A DNA stretch of 64,000 nucleotides from Oscillospiraceae bacterium (lineage in GTDB: Bacteria > Bacillota > Clostridia > Oscillospirales > Acutalibacteraceae): contig SVOT01000002.1 of the NCBI GenBank assembly GCA_015066225.1, positions 186,001-250,000 on the forward strand, given 5' to 3'. Below, piece by piece: positions 35,750-44,500 of this stretch; within the stretch, counting starts at the first letter, position 1, and every line of letters starts with the position of its first letter. The notes beneath the pieces are model-generated. The model was not told the DNA's origin and ran no database searches. It saw nothing but the letters and a program-made list of their open reading frames with translations. The position numbers and the translations under genes are program-made.

Positions 35750-35850
35750 TGGTGGGAGCGGGTGGATTCGATGGGCTCTGCCCATCATTCGCAAGCTTGC
35801 TTGCGAACTCCCGATTGTGTTCGCCTTCGGCGAGGGTGGTTCGAATCCAC
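35750..35850. repeat. tRNA-Tyr fragment pair 2
   Basis: A second copy of TGGTGGGAGCGGGTGGATTC at 35750-35769 and of the opposite-sense T-arm GTGGTTCGAATCCAC at 35836-35850, with palindromes GATGGGC-TCT-GCCCATC and TTCGCAAGC-GCTTGCGAA in between. It lies 55 nt from the intact tRNA-Tyr. Confidence 0.7.
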
Positions 35851-35904
35851 AAGAACTTTTCCGAATAAAACAAAAAAGATAGCCTCTTGGCTATCTTCTT
35901 TGTT

Positions 35905-35989
35905 TGGTGGGAGCGGGTGGATTCGAACCACCGAAGGCGGTGCCAACAGATTTACAGTCTGCCCCCTTTGGCCACTCGGGAACACTCCC
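35905..35989 (-). tRNA. tRNA-Tyr (GTA)
   Basis: An 85-nt class II tRNA with encoded CCA. The acceptor stem GGGAGTG/CGCTCCC, the D-arm, the anticodon loop CTGTAAA (anticodon GTA), a long variable arm and the T-arm GGTGGTTCGAATCCACC are all in place. Copies of its 3' part occur at 35329 and 35750. It is directly downstream of tRNA-Thr, probably in one transcript. Confidence 0.95.
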
Positions 35990-36008
35990 ATATAAATATT
36001 CAAAAAAA

Positions 36009-36084
36009 TGGAGCTGGTGGACGGACTCGAACCCCCGACCTGCTGATTACAAATCAGCTGCTCTACCAACTGAGCTACACCAGC
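36009..36084 (-). tRNA. tRNA-Thr (TGT)
   Basis: A 76-nt tRNA with encoded CCA. Acceptor GCTGGTG/CACCAGC, D-arm GCTCAGTTGGTAGAGC, anticodon stem-loop GCTGATTTGTAATCAGC (anticodon TGT) and T-arm with GGTTCGAGTCC are complete. Confidence 0.95.
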
Positions 36085-36190
36085 AACTTAATGCTTGAAT
36101 AATATATCACAAATATCCCACTGTGTCAAGAGAAATTTTTCAAATTTTTAAATTTATTTTTCCCTTTGATTTTTCGGGAGTTTTTATAAG

Positions 36191-36227
36191 AAAAACCACC
36201 CTTGAAACTCTGTTTCAGGGGTGGTTT
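36191..36227 (-). terminator. Intrinsic terminator after argS
   Basis: The stem AAACCACCCTTGAAAC / GTTTCAGGGGTGGTTT (one mismatch) with a 3-nt loop is followed on the minus strand by TTTTTC. It lies 10 nt after the argS stop. Confidence 0.85.
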
Positions 36228-36236
36228 AAAACGTTG

Positions 36237-37982
36237 TTACATACTCTCGGGGGCTTCGATGCAAAGCATTGAAAGCACGTTTTTCATTGTGTTTCTCACA
36301 CATTTGCAAAGGAAGATTCTTGCCTGCATAAGAGCTTCGTCGTCAACCATAACGCGTTGTGCGTTATAGAAACGGTGGAATTTTGTTGCAAGGTCTGTTG
36401 CATAATGGGTGATTTTTGCCGGGTCGTATGACTTAGCGGCGAGAACGATTGTGCCGGTGAGCGCTGCAAGGTGTGCGATGAGGTCAGTTTCTTCGTCGCT
36501 TGAAAGAAGAGTGAGCTCTGCTTTCTCGGGCATTCTTGCCGTGATTCCCTCAGACTCAAGCTTTTTAAGAATACTGCAGATTCTTGCGTGTGCATACTGG
36601 CAATAATAAACGGGGTTCTGGTTTGACTGCTCAACTGCAAGGTCAAGGTCAAAATCCATAGCCGAGCCCGCTTCTCTCATATTGAAAAGGAAACGCACTG
36701 CGTCAATGGGAACCTCATCAAGAAGGTCAACAAGTGTGATGGCTTTACCTGTTCTTTTTGACATTTTAACGGGCTTGCCGTCCTTCATAAGGTTAACAAG
36801 CTGCATAAGAACAACGTCGAGCCTGTTGCCGTCGATGCCGACAGCCTCCATAGCGCCCTTCATACGTGCAACGTGGCCGTGGTGGTCTGCGCCCCAAACG
36901 TCAATTGCAGTGTCAAATCCGCGTTTTTCAAGCTTGTTTCTGTGGTAAGCGATGTCGGCGGCAAAATATGTGGGGTTGCCGTTCTGACGGATGAGAACAT
37001 CATCCTTGAGCTCAAGCTTTTCAATATCCTCGTCGGATTTACCCTCACGCTTGAGGATTGCTGTCATAACATCAATGTTTTTGTACCACAATGCGCCGTC
37101 TTTTTCGTATGTGTGGCCGTTCTTTTTAAGAATTTCGATTGTTTCAAGAAGCTCGCCGCCATTGTGAAGTGTGAGCTCTGAGAACCATGTGTTGTAATTA
37201 ATGCGGTATTTTGCCATAGCCGCTTTCATTTTTTCAATATTTTTCGGAAGAGCGTAATCAACAAGCGCCTTTCTTCTCTCTGATTCCGAAACGTCGAGAA
37301 GACCGTCGCCCACCTCGTCGATATAGCTTTGTGCAAGAACTCTGATATCGTCACCGTGGTAGCTGTCCTCAGGGAGCTCAATGAAATCCTCGCCCTTGAG
37401 AATCTGCTGGTAACGAACATCAAGAGAAAGAGCAAACTTGTCAATCTGGTTGCCGGCGTCGTTTACATAGAATTCCCTTTCAACGTAGTAGCCCGCCCAA
37501 TCGAGCACGGCTGCAAGGCAGTCGCCGAGAGCACCGCCACGGGCGTTACCCATATGCATAGGGCCGGTGGGGTTTGCAGAAACAAACTCAACGTTGATTT
37601 TTTTACCGTTGCCGAAATCACTTTTGCCGTAGCTGTCGCCACAGGCTTCAACGTCAAGAAGAATGTCTGCATAAAAATCGGGCTTCAAAAAGAAGTTGAT
37701 GAAGCCGGGGCCCGCAACCTCACATTTTGAGAAATATGTATCAGCGAGGTCGATTTTTTCGAGAATACCCTCAGCAATTTTTCTTGGGGGCATACGAAGT
37801 GCCTTTGAAAGCATAAATGCCGCATTTGCGGAATAATCGCCGTTTTTTCTGTCGGCGGGGATTTCTGTTTTGAAGTTGGGAATTTCCGCCTCGATAAATG
37901 TGCCTTCTGCAATATTGCTTTTTATTGCCTGTGTAACAGAAGAAATAATCTGTTCCTCTGCAAGTTTAACTAATTTTGACAT
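36237..37982 (-). CDS. argS: Arginyl-tRNA synthetase
   Basis: Class I synthetase that charges tRNA-Arg, 581 residues. The N-terminal tRNA-recognition domain precedes the Rossmann core with SANPTGPMHMGNARGGALGD (HIGH motif as HMGN, about 129-148) and the KMSKR loop (VKMSKRTGKAIT near 390); a DALR anticodon-binding domain forms the C-terminus, ending in the usual Met. It is the last gene of the run ddl, DUF1934, argS, a frequent arrangement in Clostridia, and starts 3 nt after the DUF1934 stop. Confidence 0.98.
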   Translation of the reverse strand: MSKLVKLAEEQIISSVTQAIKSNIAEGTFIEAEIPNFKTEIPADRKNGDYSANAAFMLSKALRMPPRKIAEGILEKIDLADTYFSKCEVAGPGFINFFLKPDFYADILLDVEACGDSYGKSDFGNGKKINVEFVSANPTGPMHMGNARGGALGDCLAAVLDWAGYYVEREFYVNDAGNQIDKFALSLDVRYQQILKGEDFIELPEDSYHGDDIRVLAQSYIDEVGDGLLDVSESERRKALVDYALPKNIEKMKAAMAKYRINYNTWFSELTLHNGGELLETIEILKKNGHTYEKDGALWYKNIDVMTAILKREGKSDEDIEKLELKDDVLIRQNGNPTYFAADIAYHRNKLEKRGFDTAIDVWGADHHGHVARMKGAMEAVGIDGNRLDVVLMQLVNLMKDGKPVKMSKRTGKAITLVDLLDEVPIDAVRFLFNMREAGSAMDFDLDLAVEQSNQNPVYYCQYAHARICSILKKLESEGITARMPEKAELTLLSSDEETDLIAHLAALTGTIVLAAKSYDPAKITHYATDLATKFHRFYNAQRVMVDDEALMQARIFLCKCVRNTMKNVLSMLCIEAPESM

Positions 37983-37985
37983 TTT

Positions 37986-38402
37986 TTAAACCTCATTTAT
38001 TTTCATTAAAAGATTATTTTCACCAATAAGCTCCGAGCTGCTCTCAATTCGGTAGCAAAGAAGAATTTTACCCGAGCAATCGGGAATCTGAGCGTTGACC
38101 CTCGTTGCAACAATGTCCATATTCATTTCACCGAATGGCGTTTTATATAGGCAGGAATGGGTTTTGCCCTCTTCAATAAGAAAGCTTGCTTCATAAACAC
38201 CGCTTCTGCTCATTTCAATGAAGTGGTCGTTTATGATTTTTACAACCGTTTCGCATTTGCCCATTTCCTCATCCGGCTCTGTGTAGGAAATGACTTTTAC
38301 ACCGTCAATTTCCTGCAAGGTGCCCATAGCCTTGAGCTTGCTGCTGTCGCGGTCGTCGTGGTATTGCTGTTCACTTACGAACTCAATTTCAACCCTTCTC
38401 AT
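37986..38402 (-). CDS. DUF1934 family protein
   Basis: 138 residues, small cytoplasmic beta-barrel (calycin/lipocalin-like) family found in Bacillota next to argS, as B. subtilis YwiB is. Visible features are the ISYTEPDEEMGKCETVVKI stretch, the turn MSRSGVYEASFLIEEGKTH and the PFGEMNMDIVATRVN strand pair. The function is not established. Its start overlaps the ddl stop by 4 nt, and argS follows after 3 nt, so the three are cotranscribed. Confidence 0.88.
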   Translation of the reverse strand: MRRVEIEFVSEQQYHDDRDSSKLKAMGTLQEIDGVKVISYTEPDEEMGKCETVVKIINDHFIEMSRSGVYEASFLIEEGKTHSCLYKTPFGEMNMDIVATRVNAQIPDCSGKILLCYRIESSSELIGENNLLMKINEV

Positions 38403-39460
38403 CGCATTCTTTCCTCAGCGTACTCAATGAGCTTGTCGATAAGGGCGGAGTATTCAACGCCAACCTGACCGAAAAGCTTGGGGAACATCGAAATTGAAGT
38501 GAAGCCCGGAAGAGTATTTATTTCGTTGAGATAAATTGTGCCGTCCTCTGCGAGGAAGAAATCAACTCGTGAAAGACCGGTGCAGCCCATAGTGCGGTAT
38601 GCGTTAACAGCCGCCTGTCGAACCTTTTCGCTGACCTCTGCGGGCAAATCTGCAGGGATTGCAAGACCTGTTGAATTGTCAATGTATTTTGCTTCATAGT
38701 CATAGAACTCTGCTGTGGGAAGAATTTCACCGATACAGGAAGCAACGGGGTAGTCGTTACCCATAACGGCACACTCGATTTCTCTGCCCACAAGTGTTTC
38801 TTCAAGAACTACCTTGTAGTCGTTGGCAAAGGCAATGTCAAGCGCCTTTAACAGCTCAAGGTGGTTGTGGGCTTTCGAGATGCCCACAGAAGAGCCTGCA
38901 TTTGCGGGCTTTACGAATATGGGATAGCCGAGCTTCTGCTCGATTACATCAAAATTGACTCTGCCGTCCTTGTAGTCGGTCTCGGTGAATGCAACCCATT
39001 TTGCACCGTTTATGCCTGCCGCATCTGCAAGGGTGTTTGTAACGGCTTTATCCATACACATTCCGCTTGCAAGAGGGGTGCAACCAACGTAGGGGATGCC
39101 GGCAAGCTCGAAAATGCCCTGGATTGTGCCGTCTTCGCCGTTTTTGCCGTGAAGCACGGGGAAAATAACGTCGATTTTGATTTTTTCATAGGCACCCATA
39201 TCATTGAGAATGATAAGAGCCTTGTCTTTTTTGTCGGGCGAAAGAACGGCGGGGGTTGTATCGTCGTCATTGAACCAGGAATTGTTTTCGATGGAATCAA
39301 TGTCGCCTGTGTAAAAATACCATTCGCCCTCTTTTGTGATGCCAAGGGTGAGAACGTTGTATTTTTCTCTGTCGATATTTCTTAAAACGGAGGCGGAGGA
39401 GCGAAGAGAAACCTCGTATTCACTTGAGCAACCGCCGAAGATAACAAGTAAGTTTTTCAA
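38399..39460 (-). CDS. ddl: D-alanine-D-alanine ligase
   Basis: ATP-grasp enzyme that makes the D-Ala-D-Ala dipeptide of peptidoglycan precursors. The 353 residues contain LLVIFGGCSSEYEVSL at the N-terminus, HGKNGEDGTIQGIFELAGIP (about 109-128), the ATP-grasp lysine region FVKPANAGSSVGISKAHN, and the metal site LSRVDFFLAEDGTIYLNEIN near 305. The GYTxxSMYP-type loop is TLPGFTSISMFPKL, with Phe after SM. First gene of the ddl-DUF1934-argS operon. Confidence 0.96.
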   Translation of the reverse strand: MKNLLVIFGGCSSEYEVSLRSSASVLRNIDREKYNVLTLGITKEGEWYFYTGDIDSIENNSWFNDDDTTPAVLSPDKKDKALIILNDMGAYEKIKIDVIFPVLHGKNGEDGTIQGIFELAGIPYVGCTPLASGMCMDKAVTNTLADAAGINGAKWVAFTETDYKDGRVNFDVIEQKLGYPIFVKPANAGSSVGISKAHNHLELLKALDIAFANDYKVVLEETLVGREIECAVMGNDYPVASCIGEILPTAEFYDYEAKYIDNSTGLAIPADLPAEVSEKVRQAAVNAYRTMGCTGLSRVDFFLAEDGTIYLNEINTLPGFTSISMFPKLFGQVGVEYSALIDKLIEYAEERMR

Positions 39461-39484
39461 AAAATCACCTTATTACATAATAAC

Positions 39485-39523
39485 ATAAATATACATCATA
39501 AATATACATCATAAATATACATC
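39485..39523. repeat. 13-bp tandem repeat in the ddl leader
   Basis: ATAAATATACATC occurs three times in perfect tandem, followed by a partial unit. It lies between the ddl promoter and the coding start, so it is transcribed as part of the ddl 5' UTR and could vary in copy number by slippage. Confidence 0.85.
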
Positions 39524-39527
39524 ATAA

Positions 39528-39556
39528 ATAATAACACAATAATTTTCCTAAATCAA
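39528..39556 (-). promoter_or_regulatory. Sigma-A promoter of ddl
   Basis: TTGATT and TATTAT with 17-bp spacing on the minus strand, upstream of the tandem repeat. Confidence 0.65.
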
Positions 39557-39588
39557 TTATTAATTACTATGATATTTTGATAATAGTG

Positions 39589-39617
39589 TTTACCTTTTTA
39601 GATAAAAATGCTACAAT
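39589..39617 (+). promoter_or_regulatory. Sigma-A promoter of deoC
   Basis: TTTACC and TACAAT with 17-bp spacing on the plus strand, about 50 nt before the coding start; divergent from the ddl promoter. Confidence 0.65.
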
Positions 39618-39667
39618 AAAACCATAAATAACTGTATTTAGCAAATTTTTTAAAAAGAGGGATGAAA

Positions 39668-40333
39668 ATGGAGTTAAAGGAAATCCTTAGCCACGTTGAC
39701 CACACACTTTTAAAGCAGGAGTCAACGTGGGAGCAGATAAAAGCAATATGTGACGACGGTGTGAAATTCGGCACGGCAAGTGTCTGTATTCCGCCGAGCT
39801 ATGTTAAACAGTGTTCAGATTATTGCGGCGACAAAATTGCAATATGCACGGTTATCGGCTTTCCCAATGGCTATAACACAACAGCCTGCAAGGTGTTTGA
39901 AACCGCAGATGCCGTTAAAAACGGAGCAGACGAGATTGATATGGTTATTAATATCGGTTGGCTCAAAGATAAAAGATATGATGACATTCTTAATGAAATC
40001 AAAGAAATCAAAAAAGCCTGCAACGGCAAGGTCCTGAAGGTTATTATTGAAACCTGTCTTCTCACCGACGAGGAAAAGGTTAAAATGTGCGAGCTTGTTA
40101 CAGCGGCGGGTGCAGATTTCATCAAAACCTCAACAGGCTTTTCAAAGGGCGGCGCAACGTTTTCTGATATTGAGCTGTTCTCGGAAAATATTGGCGAAGG
40201 TGTGAAGATGAAAGCCGCCGGCGGAATAGCATCTCTTGCCGATGCGGAGAAATTTCTTTCTCTCGGTGCAGAGCGTCTGGGCACAAGCAGAATTGTTTCC
40301 ATTGCAAAAAGCGAAGAGGGAAGCGGGTATTAA
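39668..40333 (+). CDS. deoC: Deoxyribose-phosphate aldolase
   Basis: Class I aldolase that splits 2-deoxyribose 5-phosphate into glyceraldehyde 3-phosphate and acetaldehyde in nucleoside catabolism. The 221 residues have the DeoC signature: SHVDHTLLKQ at the start, ASVCIPPSYV, CTVIGFPNGYNTTACKVFE, the proton-relay Lys in KVIIETCLLTDEEK, the Schiff-base Lys in FIKTSTGFSKGGAT and the phosphate loop MKAAGGIASLADAEKF. The ATG at 39668 was chosen because the GAGGG ribosome site is six bases upstream; the ATG at 39662 touches it. Confidence 0.97.
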   Translation: MELKEILSHVDHTLLKQESTWEQIKAICDDGVKFGTASVCIPPSYVKQCSDYCGDKIAICTVIGFPNGYNTTACKVFETADAVKNGADEIDMVINIGWLKDKRYDDILNEIKEIKKACNGKVLKVIIETCLLTDEEKVKMCELVTAAGADFIKTSTGFSKGGATFSDIELFSENIGEGVKMKAAGGIASLADAEKFLSLGAERLGTSRIVSIAKSEEGSGY

Positions 40334-40392
40334 TAAAAAGTAATCATACCTGATGGTACAAATTTCAATCAGACAGAAGGGCGGTAGAGAAA

Positions 40393-41745
40393 ATGAATAT
40401 GAATATGGAATTAATCTATGTCCCCGTTGCTAACATCCACCAGAAAAGAGAAATGATGGCAGAGTGGAAGGCTACCAGCAACAGCGCTTCAAAAGCCGCA
40501 CTTATTTGTGCGGTTGTGCCGGTTGTTGTGTTTTTTATCTTTAAAAGTGTTCCGTCGGAATTGGGGTGGCTACACCTTGTGTCTGCATTGTTGTTTGCTG
40601 CGGCAAGCTACCTTTGCAAAAAATGGAGTTACTGGGGCTATATAGCGGTTCTTGCGGCAACAATTATTAACTGCTCGGTGGTATCGCTCAATTACAGCGA
40701 AAAGCTCAATTTCTATTTTTTGAGCTGTGTTGCACTTGCCGCAATGTCATTTGTGCCGTGGTTTTTTTGCTTCAAATGTCTTGTGAACTATAAAAATGTT
40801 TTCAAGGAGCTTCAGAAGTCGCAAGGATTCCCGAATTTTATAGCCAACACGGCAGATTTGTACGGCGACAAAATGTATCTCAAGGATAAAGATAAAATTC
40901 AATATGAAAAGAATCAGGGCGCCTCGTATAACGGCTTGAATACAGAAGAGGATATAAAAGCCGAGGAATTTATGCGCTCTCAAAACCTCAAAGTCAAATC
41001 CGGGGGCGAATTCAAGGTTGATAATTTTGAGTCCAAGGAATATTTTACTCAAAAGCTGAAGCAAGAGCCAAAAACATATAAACACGGCATAATGATTTTC
41101 GGCAAAGAAATAATTTTCCTTCATAACGATTTTGACACAATGGAGGACAGCGAAAAAAGAGCTCTTATGGCAAAATGGCACTCAAACGTAAGGTGGGCTA
41201 CGGGGGGCAATCTGTATATTGTGATTGTCTTAATGCTTATGGGTGCGATGATTGGCGGCTTTCAGGATTTTTTTATAACGATGTTTTTCTATTTCTTGGT
41301 TGCACTTTTTGTTATTGGCACAAACTATGTCAAAATGAGTGCCGCCTGCGGTCCCTATATAACGCTGGGCATTTTAGCGGTTTATGGGGCAAATGTCGGG
41401 CAAAGCTTGTGGGGTGCGGCGTTTACCATTGGCGCTTTGCTGGTGGGAATCCCCACAATTCTCGGTTCAATAAGATGTATTCTTAACCGCCATATTTACA
41501 GGGCACTTTCAAAGCACGACGGCTTCCCCCATTTTATAAGAACAACGGCGCAGCTTTACGGCGACCAGATGTATATTTTAGAGAAGAATGAGCCTGTTAA
41601 AAGAAGACCCATAACAAAAGAGGGTATGATTGTTATGGATATCGGCTACGACGAAAAGCCGAAAAAAGACGACGGCCCTTGGAATGCTTTTGACTACAGA
41701 GATAATTTGAATGAAGAGGAAAAAGGGAATGAAAATAACAGCTAA
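40393..41745 (+). CDS. Internally duplicated membrane protein, unknown function
   Basis: 450 residues built from two similar halves. Each begins with an MxxWxxx segment, has four or so membrane spans, and ends in a soluble segment: GFPNFIANTADLYGDKMYLK (about 145) and GFPHFIRTTAQLYGDQMYIL (about 380). The ends are charged and the C-terminus is Glu/Asn-rich. I do not recognise the family. It lies 60 nt after deoC and its last 17 nt overlap the BNR-repeat gene, so translation is probably coupled. Confidence 0.72.
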   Translation: MNMNMELIYVPVANIHQKREMMAEWKATSNSASKAALICAVVPVVVFFIFKSVPSELGWLHLVSALLFAAASYLCKKWSYWGYIAVLAATIINCSVVSLNYSEKLNFYFLSCVALAAMSFVPWFFCFKCLVNYKNVFKELQKSQGFPNFIANTADLYGDKMYLKDKDKIQYEKNQGASYNGLNTEEDIKAEEFMRSQNLKVKSGGEFKVDNFESKEYFTQKLKQEPKTYKHGIMIFGKEIIFLHNDFDTMEDSEKRALMAKWHSNVRWATGGNLYIVIVLMLMGAMIGGFQDFFITMFFYFLVALFVIGTNYVKMSAACGPYITLGILAVYGANVGQSLWGAAFTIGALLVGIPTILGSIRCILNRHIYRALSKHDGFPHFIRTTAQLYGDQMYILEKNEPVKRRPITKEGMIVMDIGYDEKPKKDDGPWNAFDYRDNLNEEEKGNENNS

Positions 41746-42724
41746 AGAAAATTATATTAAAGAATTCATATATCCCCCGAAAACTGTTACTGACAGCTGC
41801 CACGCTTCAACGGTTTTGCCCCTTTCAGACGGTAGCGTTGTTGCCGCTTGGTTCGGTGGCACAAGGGAGGGTAACGACGACGTAAAAATATGGGTCAGCG
41901 TTCGTGAAAACGGCAAGTGGGCTCAGCCGTACAGCGTTGCGGTGGAGGGTGAAAGCCTGCCCCATTGGAACCCCGTTCTTTTCCTCAGAGAAAACGGCGA
42001 AATTATTTTGTATTTTAAATACGGCAAACCTATCCCGAAATGGGTAACATATTATTGCATTTCAAAGGATGGTGGCAAGAGCTTTTCAAAGCCGAAAATT
42101 CTTGTGCCCGGGGACATCGACGGTGGCAGAGGCCCTGTGAAAAACAAGGCTATCCGCCTTTCTGACGGTATGGTTGTTGCCCCTGCTTCAAAAGAGACTT
42201 TGACAAAAAACTGGAAATGCTTTGTTGATATTTCCAAGGATGACGGGCTCACTTTTGAGCATTCCGGCTTTGTTTTAAGACCGAAAAGAAACTTTAAAAC
42301 AGTTAATATGATTCAGCCCACTCTTTGGGAGGATGACAAGGGTCTTCATATGCTTGTGAGAACAGGCAGCGGCTATATTTACAGAAGCGACAGCAAAAAC
42401 GGCGGCAAAACCTGGTGCAAGGCTTATGATACCGGTCTTCCCAACCCCAACAGCGGTATTGACGTTGTGAGGCTCGAAAACGGCGTGCTTGTTCTTATAA
42501 TGAATCCCGTTTCAGAAAATTGGGGCGACAGAGCACCCCTTGTGCTTATGTATTCTGTTGACGGTGGCGACACATTTACAGAATTCTTCAAATGTGAAGC
42601 CACAACAGGCGACCACGAATTCAGCTACCCCGCAATCACCGCGGTGGAAAACACACTCCACATTACATACACCCATGAAAGAGAGGGTATTGTTTACGAA
42701 AGAGTGGAGCTTTTGTTTGATTGA
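41729..42724 (+). CDS. BNR-repeat (sialidase-like) family protein
   Basis: 331 residues without signal peptide, predicted six-bladed beta-propeller of the BNR type. Asp-box-like elements are seen at SKDGGKSFSKPK (about 115), SKDDGLTFEHS (about 165), SKNGGKTWCKA (about 224) and SVDGGDTFTEF (about 278), with HASTVLPLSDGSVVAAWFGG near the start, where sialidases place their Arg-rich FRIP region. The arrangement is typical of the exo-alpha-sialidase-like proteins of gut bacteria, but a cytoplasmic location and missing export signal make the substrate uncertain. It precedes the uridine-kinase-like gene by one base. Confidence 0.8.
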   Translation: MKITAKENYIKEFIYPPKTVTDSCHASTVLPLSDGSVVAAWFGGTREGNDDVKIWVSVRENGKWAQPYSVAVEGESLPHWNPVLFLRENGEIILYFKYGKPIPKWVTYYCISKDGGKSFSKPKILVPGDIDGGRGPVKNKAIRLSDGMVVAPASKETLTKNWKCFVDISKDDGLTFEHSGFVLRPKRNFKTVNMIQPTLWEDDKGLHMLVRTGSGYIYRSDSKNGGKTWCKAYDTGLPNPNSGIDVVRLENGVLVLIMNPVSENWGDRAPLVLMYSVDGGDTFTEFFKCEATTGDHEFSYPAITAVENTLHITYTHEREGIVYERVELLFD

Positions 42725-42725
42725 T

Positions 42726-43277
42726 ATGAAAGATAAAAATGAAATAACGGTTGAAAAAATAAAAGAGCTTTTAACCGACGGGTGTAGCGTTTGGGTTGCC
42801 GTTGACGGCAACTGCGCAAGCGGTAAAACTACCTTTGCAAAAGAGCTTTCGGCATTTTTTGATTGCAATGTTTTTCACATAGATGATTTTTATTTACCGA
42901 AAATTTTGCAGACAAATGAAATTGCGGGTAACATTGACCGCCGAAGATTTCTGGAAGAGGTTCTGTTGCCTTTGAAAAACGGCAATGAGAGCTTTTTCAG
43001 AAAATTCGATTGCAAAACCCAGAGCTATGGCGAGCCTCAAAAAACAGGGGAAAAAGAGGTTAATATAGTTGAGGGCAGCTTTTCCTGTCACCCTGATTTT
43101 TTTGAGTTTTATGATATGAGCATATTTTTGACTGCTTCACCCGATGTTCAAAAAGAGCGGATTATAAAACGAAACGGCGAAGACGGCTTCAAGGTATTTG
43201 AACAAAAATGGATACCCGCCGAGGAAAAATATTTTAAAGCGCTTAGCATAAAAGAAAAATGCACTTTGTCTTTCTGA
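42726..43277 (+). CDS. Uridine kinase-like P-loop protein
   Basis: 183 residues with Walker A VDGNCASGKTTFAKEL (about 25-40), the FHIDDFYLP loop that follows in the uridine kinase/phosphoribulokinase group, a VEGSFSCHPDF turn and an R-rich lid (KERIIKRNGEDGFKVFEQKW). It should phosphorylate a small hydroxyl substrate using ATP; the substrate is not identifiable. The start is one base after the previous stop. The stop codon lies inside a terminator hairpin (43257-43289). A longer reading frame upstream overlaps the BNR gene and was rejected. Confidence 0.8.
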   Translation: MKDKNEITVEKIKELLTDGCSVWVAVDGNCASGKTTFAKELSAFFDCNVFHIDDFYLPKILQTNEIAGNIDRRRFLEEVLLPLKNGNESFFRKFDCKTQSYGEPQKTGEKEVNIVEGSFSCHPDFFEFYDMSIFLTASPDVQKERIIKRNGEDGFKVFEQKWIPAEEKYFKALSIKEKCTLSF

Positions 43278-43289
43278 CAAAGTGCATTT
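43257..43289. terminator. Bidirectional terminator between convergent genes
   Basis: The perfect 14-bp stem AAATGCACTTTGTC / GACAAAGTGCATTT with a TTTCT loop covers the last codons of the kinase gene and ends 2 nt before the hydF stop. Confidence 0.85.
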
Positions 43290-43291
43290 CC

Positions 43292-44491
43292 TTATATTTT
43301 TTTATATAAATCGGGGAAAATTTCAAGGCTACGCTTTAAAATGCCGTGCATCTGTGCGATTGCCACACCGTAGTTAACAATAGGTGTGGCGCATTCCTTA
43401 CAAATGCGGATTCTGTTTTTCATTTCCTTTTCATTGAGCATACAGCCGCCACAATGCACAACAAGCTCAAAATCCGAAACGTCTTCGGGGAATTCCCCGC
43501 CCGAGGTGAAAGAAAATTCGGGCTCAGAGGAAGTGTAGCTTTTTATCCACCCGGGGAGCTTTACGGTGCCGATGTCGTTGCATTGGCGGTGGTGGGTACA
43601 GCCTTCACTGATAAGTATTTTGTCGCCGTTTTTAATGTTCTTCAGCTTCAAAGCGCCCTCAACGAGTGTATTCAATTCACCCTTGTAGCGTGCCATAAGT
43701 ATAGAAAACGAGGTAAGAGGAATGTTTTCGGGCACAGCTGCCGAAACTCTGCCGAAAGCTTGTGAATCGGTAATAACCATCCTCGGCTTTTTGCTCAGAG
43801 ACCCGAGAGTTTCTGAAAGCTCGGTATCCTGGCAGACAATAGCAGAGCAATGGGCGTCAAGAATTTCTCTGAGTGTTAATTGCTGCGGGAGGATGAGTCT
43901 GCCCTTTGGCGCAGATTCGTCAATGGGTGTTACAAGAACAACTAAATCCCCTTTTTCAAGCATATCTGCAACTATGAATCGGGGAGAGGGTCTGTTTTTT
44001 GAAAGTGCACCCAGTTTTTCTTTCAGTTCTGAAATGTTGACGTTGTTTTTTGCGCTGACAAATATTTCGTTTGCTTCGGATTCGGGAGCGTTTTGAAGCA
44101 AGTCTGATTTGTTGTAAACGACGATATATGGGATTTCTCTTTTTTGAAATTCTGCAATAAGGTCTTCATCTATTGTTGTTTTGCCTTTGGTGGCATCCAC
44201 AATTAAAACGGCAATATCGGTTTTTGCAAGTGTTTCACGTGTTTTTTCAACTCGCTTTTCACCAAGGGAGCCCTCGTCGTCAATGCCGGGTGTGTCGATT
44301 ATAACAACCGGCCCGATGGGCAAAAGCTCCATTGCCTTTTTTACGGGGTCGGTGGTTGTTCCCTTAACGTCTGAAACAACGGAAAGCTTCTGACCCGTAA
44401 CTGCATTTACAACGCTTGATTTACCTGCGTTTCGAAGCCCGAAAAAGCCTATATGCACTCTTTCGGCGGAAACAGTTTCTTGTAAACTCAT
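43292..44491 (-). CDS. hydF: [FeFe]-hydrogenase maturation GTPase HydF
   Basis: Scaffold protein on which the hydrogenase 2Fe subcluster is assembled before transfer to HydA. The 399 residues show an N-terminal GTPase domain (G1 GLRNAGKSSVVNAV at about 19-32, G3 VVIDTPGIDDEG, G4 VYNKSDLL) and a C-terminal domain with the iron-sulfur ligands (CTHHRQCNDIG near 303 and VVHCGGCML near 350). It is the last gene of the maturation operon, 9 nt after hydG. Confidence 0.97.
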   Translation of the reverse strand: MSLQETVSAERVHIGFFGLRNAGKSSVVNAVTGQKLSVVSDVKGTTTDPVKKAMELLPIGPVVIIDTPGIDDEGSLGEKRVEKTRETLAKTDIAVLIVDATKGKTTIDEDLIAEFQKREIPYIVVYNKSDLLQNAPESEANEIFVSAKNNVNISELKEKLGALSKNRPSPRFIVADMLEKGDLVVLVTPIDESAPKGRLILPQQLTLREILDAHCSAIVCQDTELSETLGSLSKKPRMVITDSQAFGRVSAAVPENIPLTSFSILMARYKGELNTLVEGALKLKNIKNGDKILISEGCTHHRQCNDIGTVKLPGWIKSYTSSEPEFSFTSGGEFPEDVSDFELVVHCGGCMLNEKEMKNRIRICKECATPIVNYGVAIAQMHGILKRSLEIFPDLYKKI

Positions 44492-44500
44492 AAAAGCACC

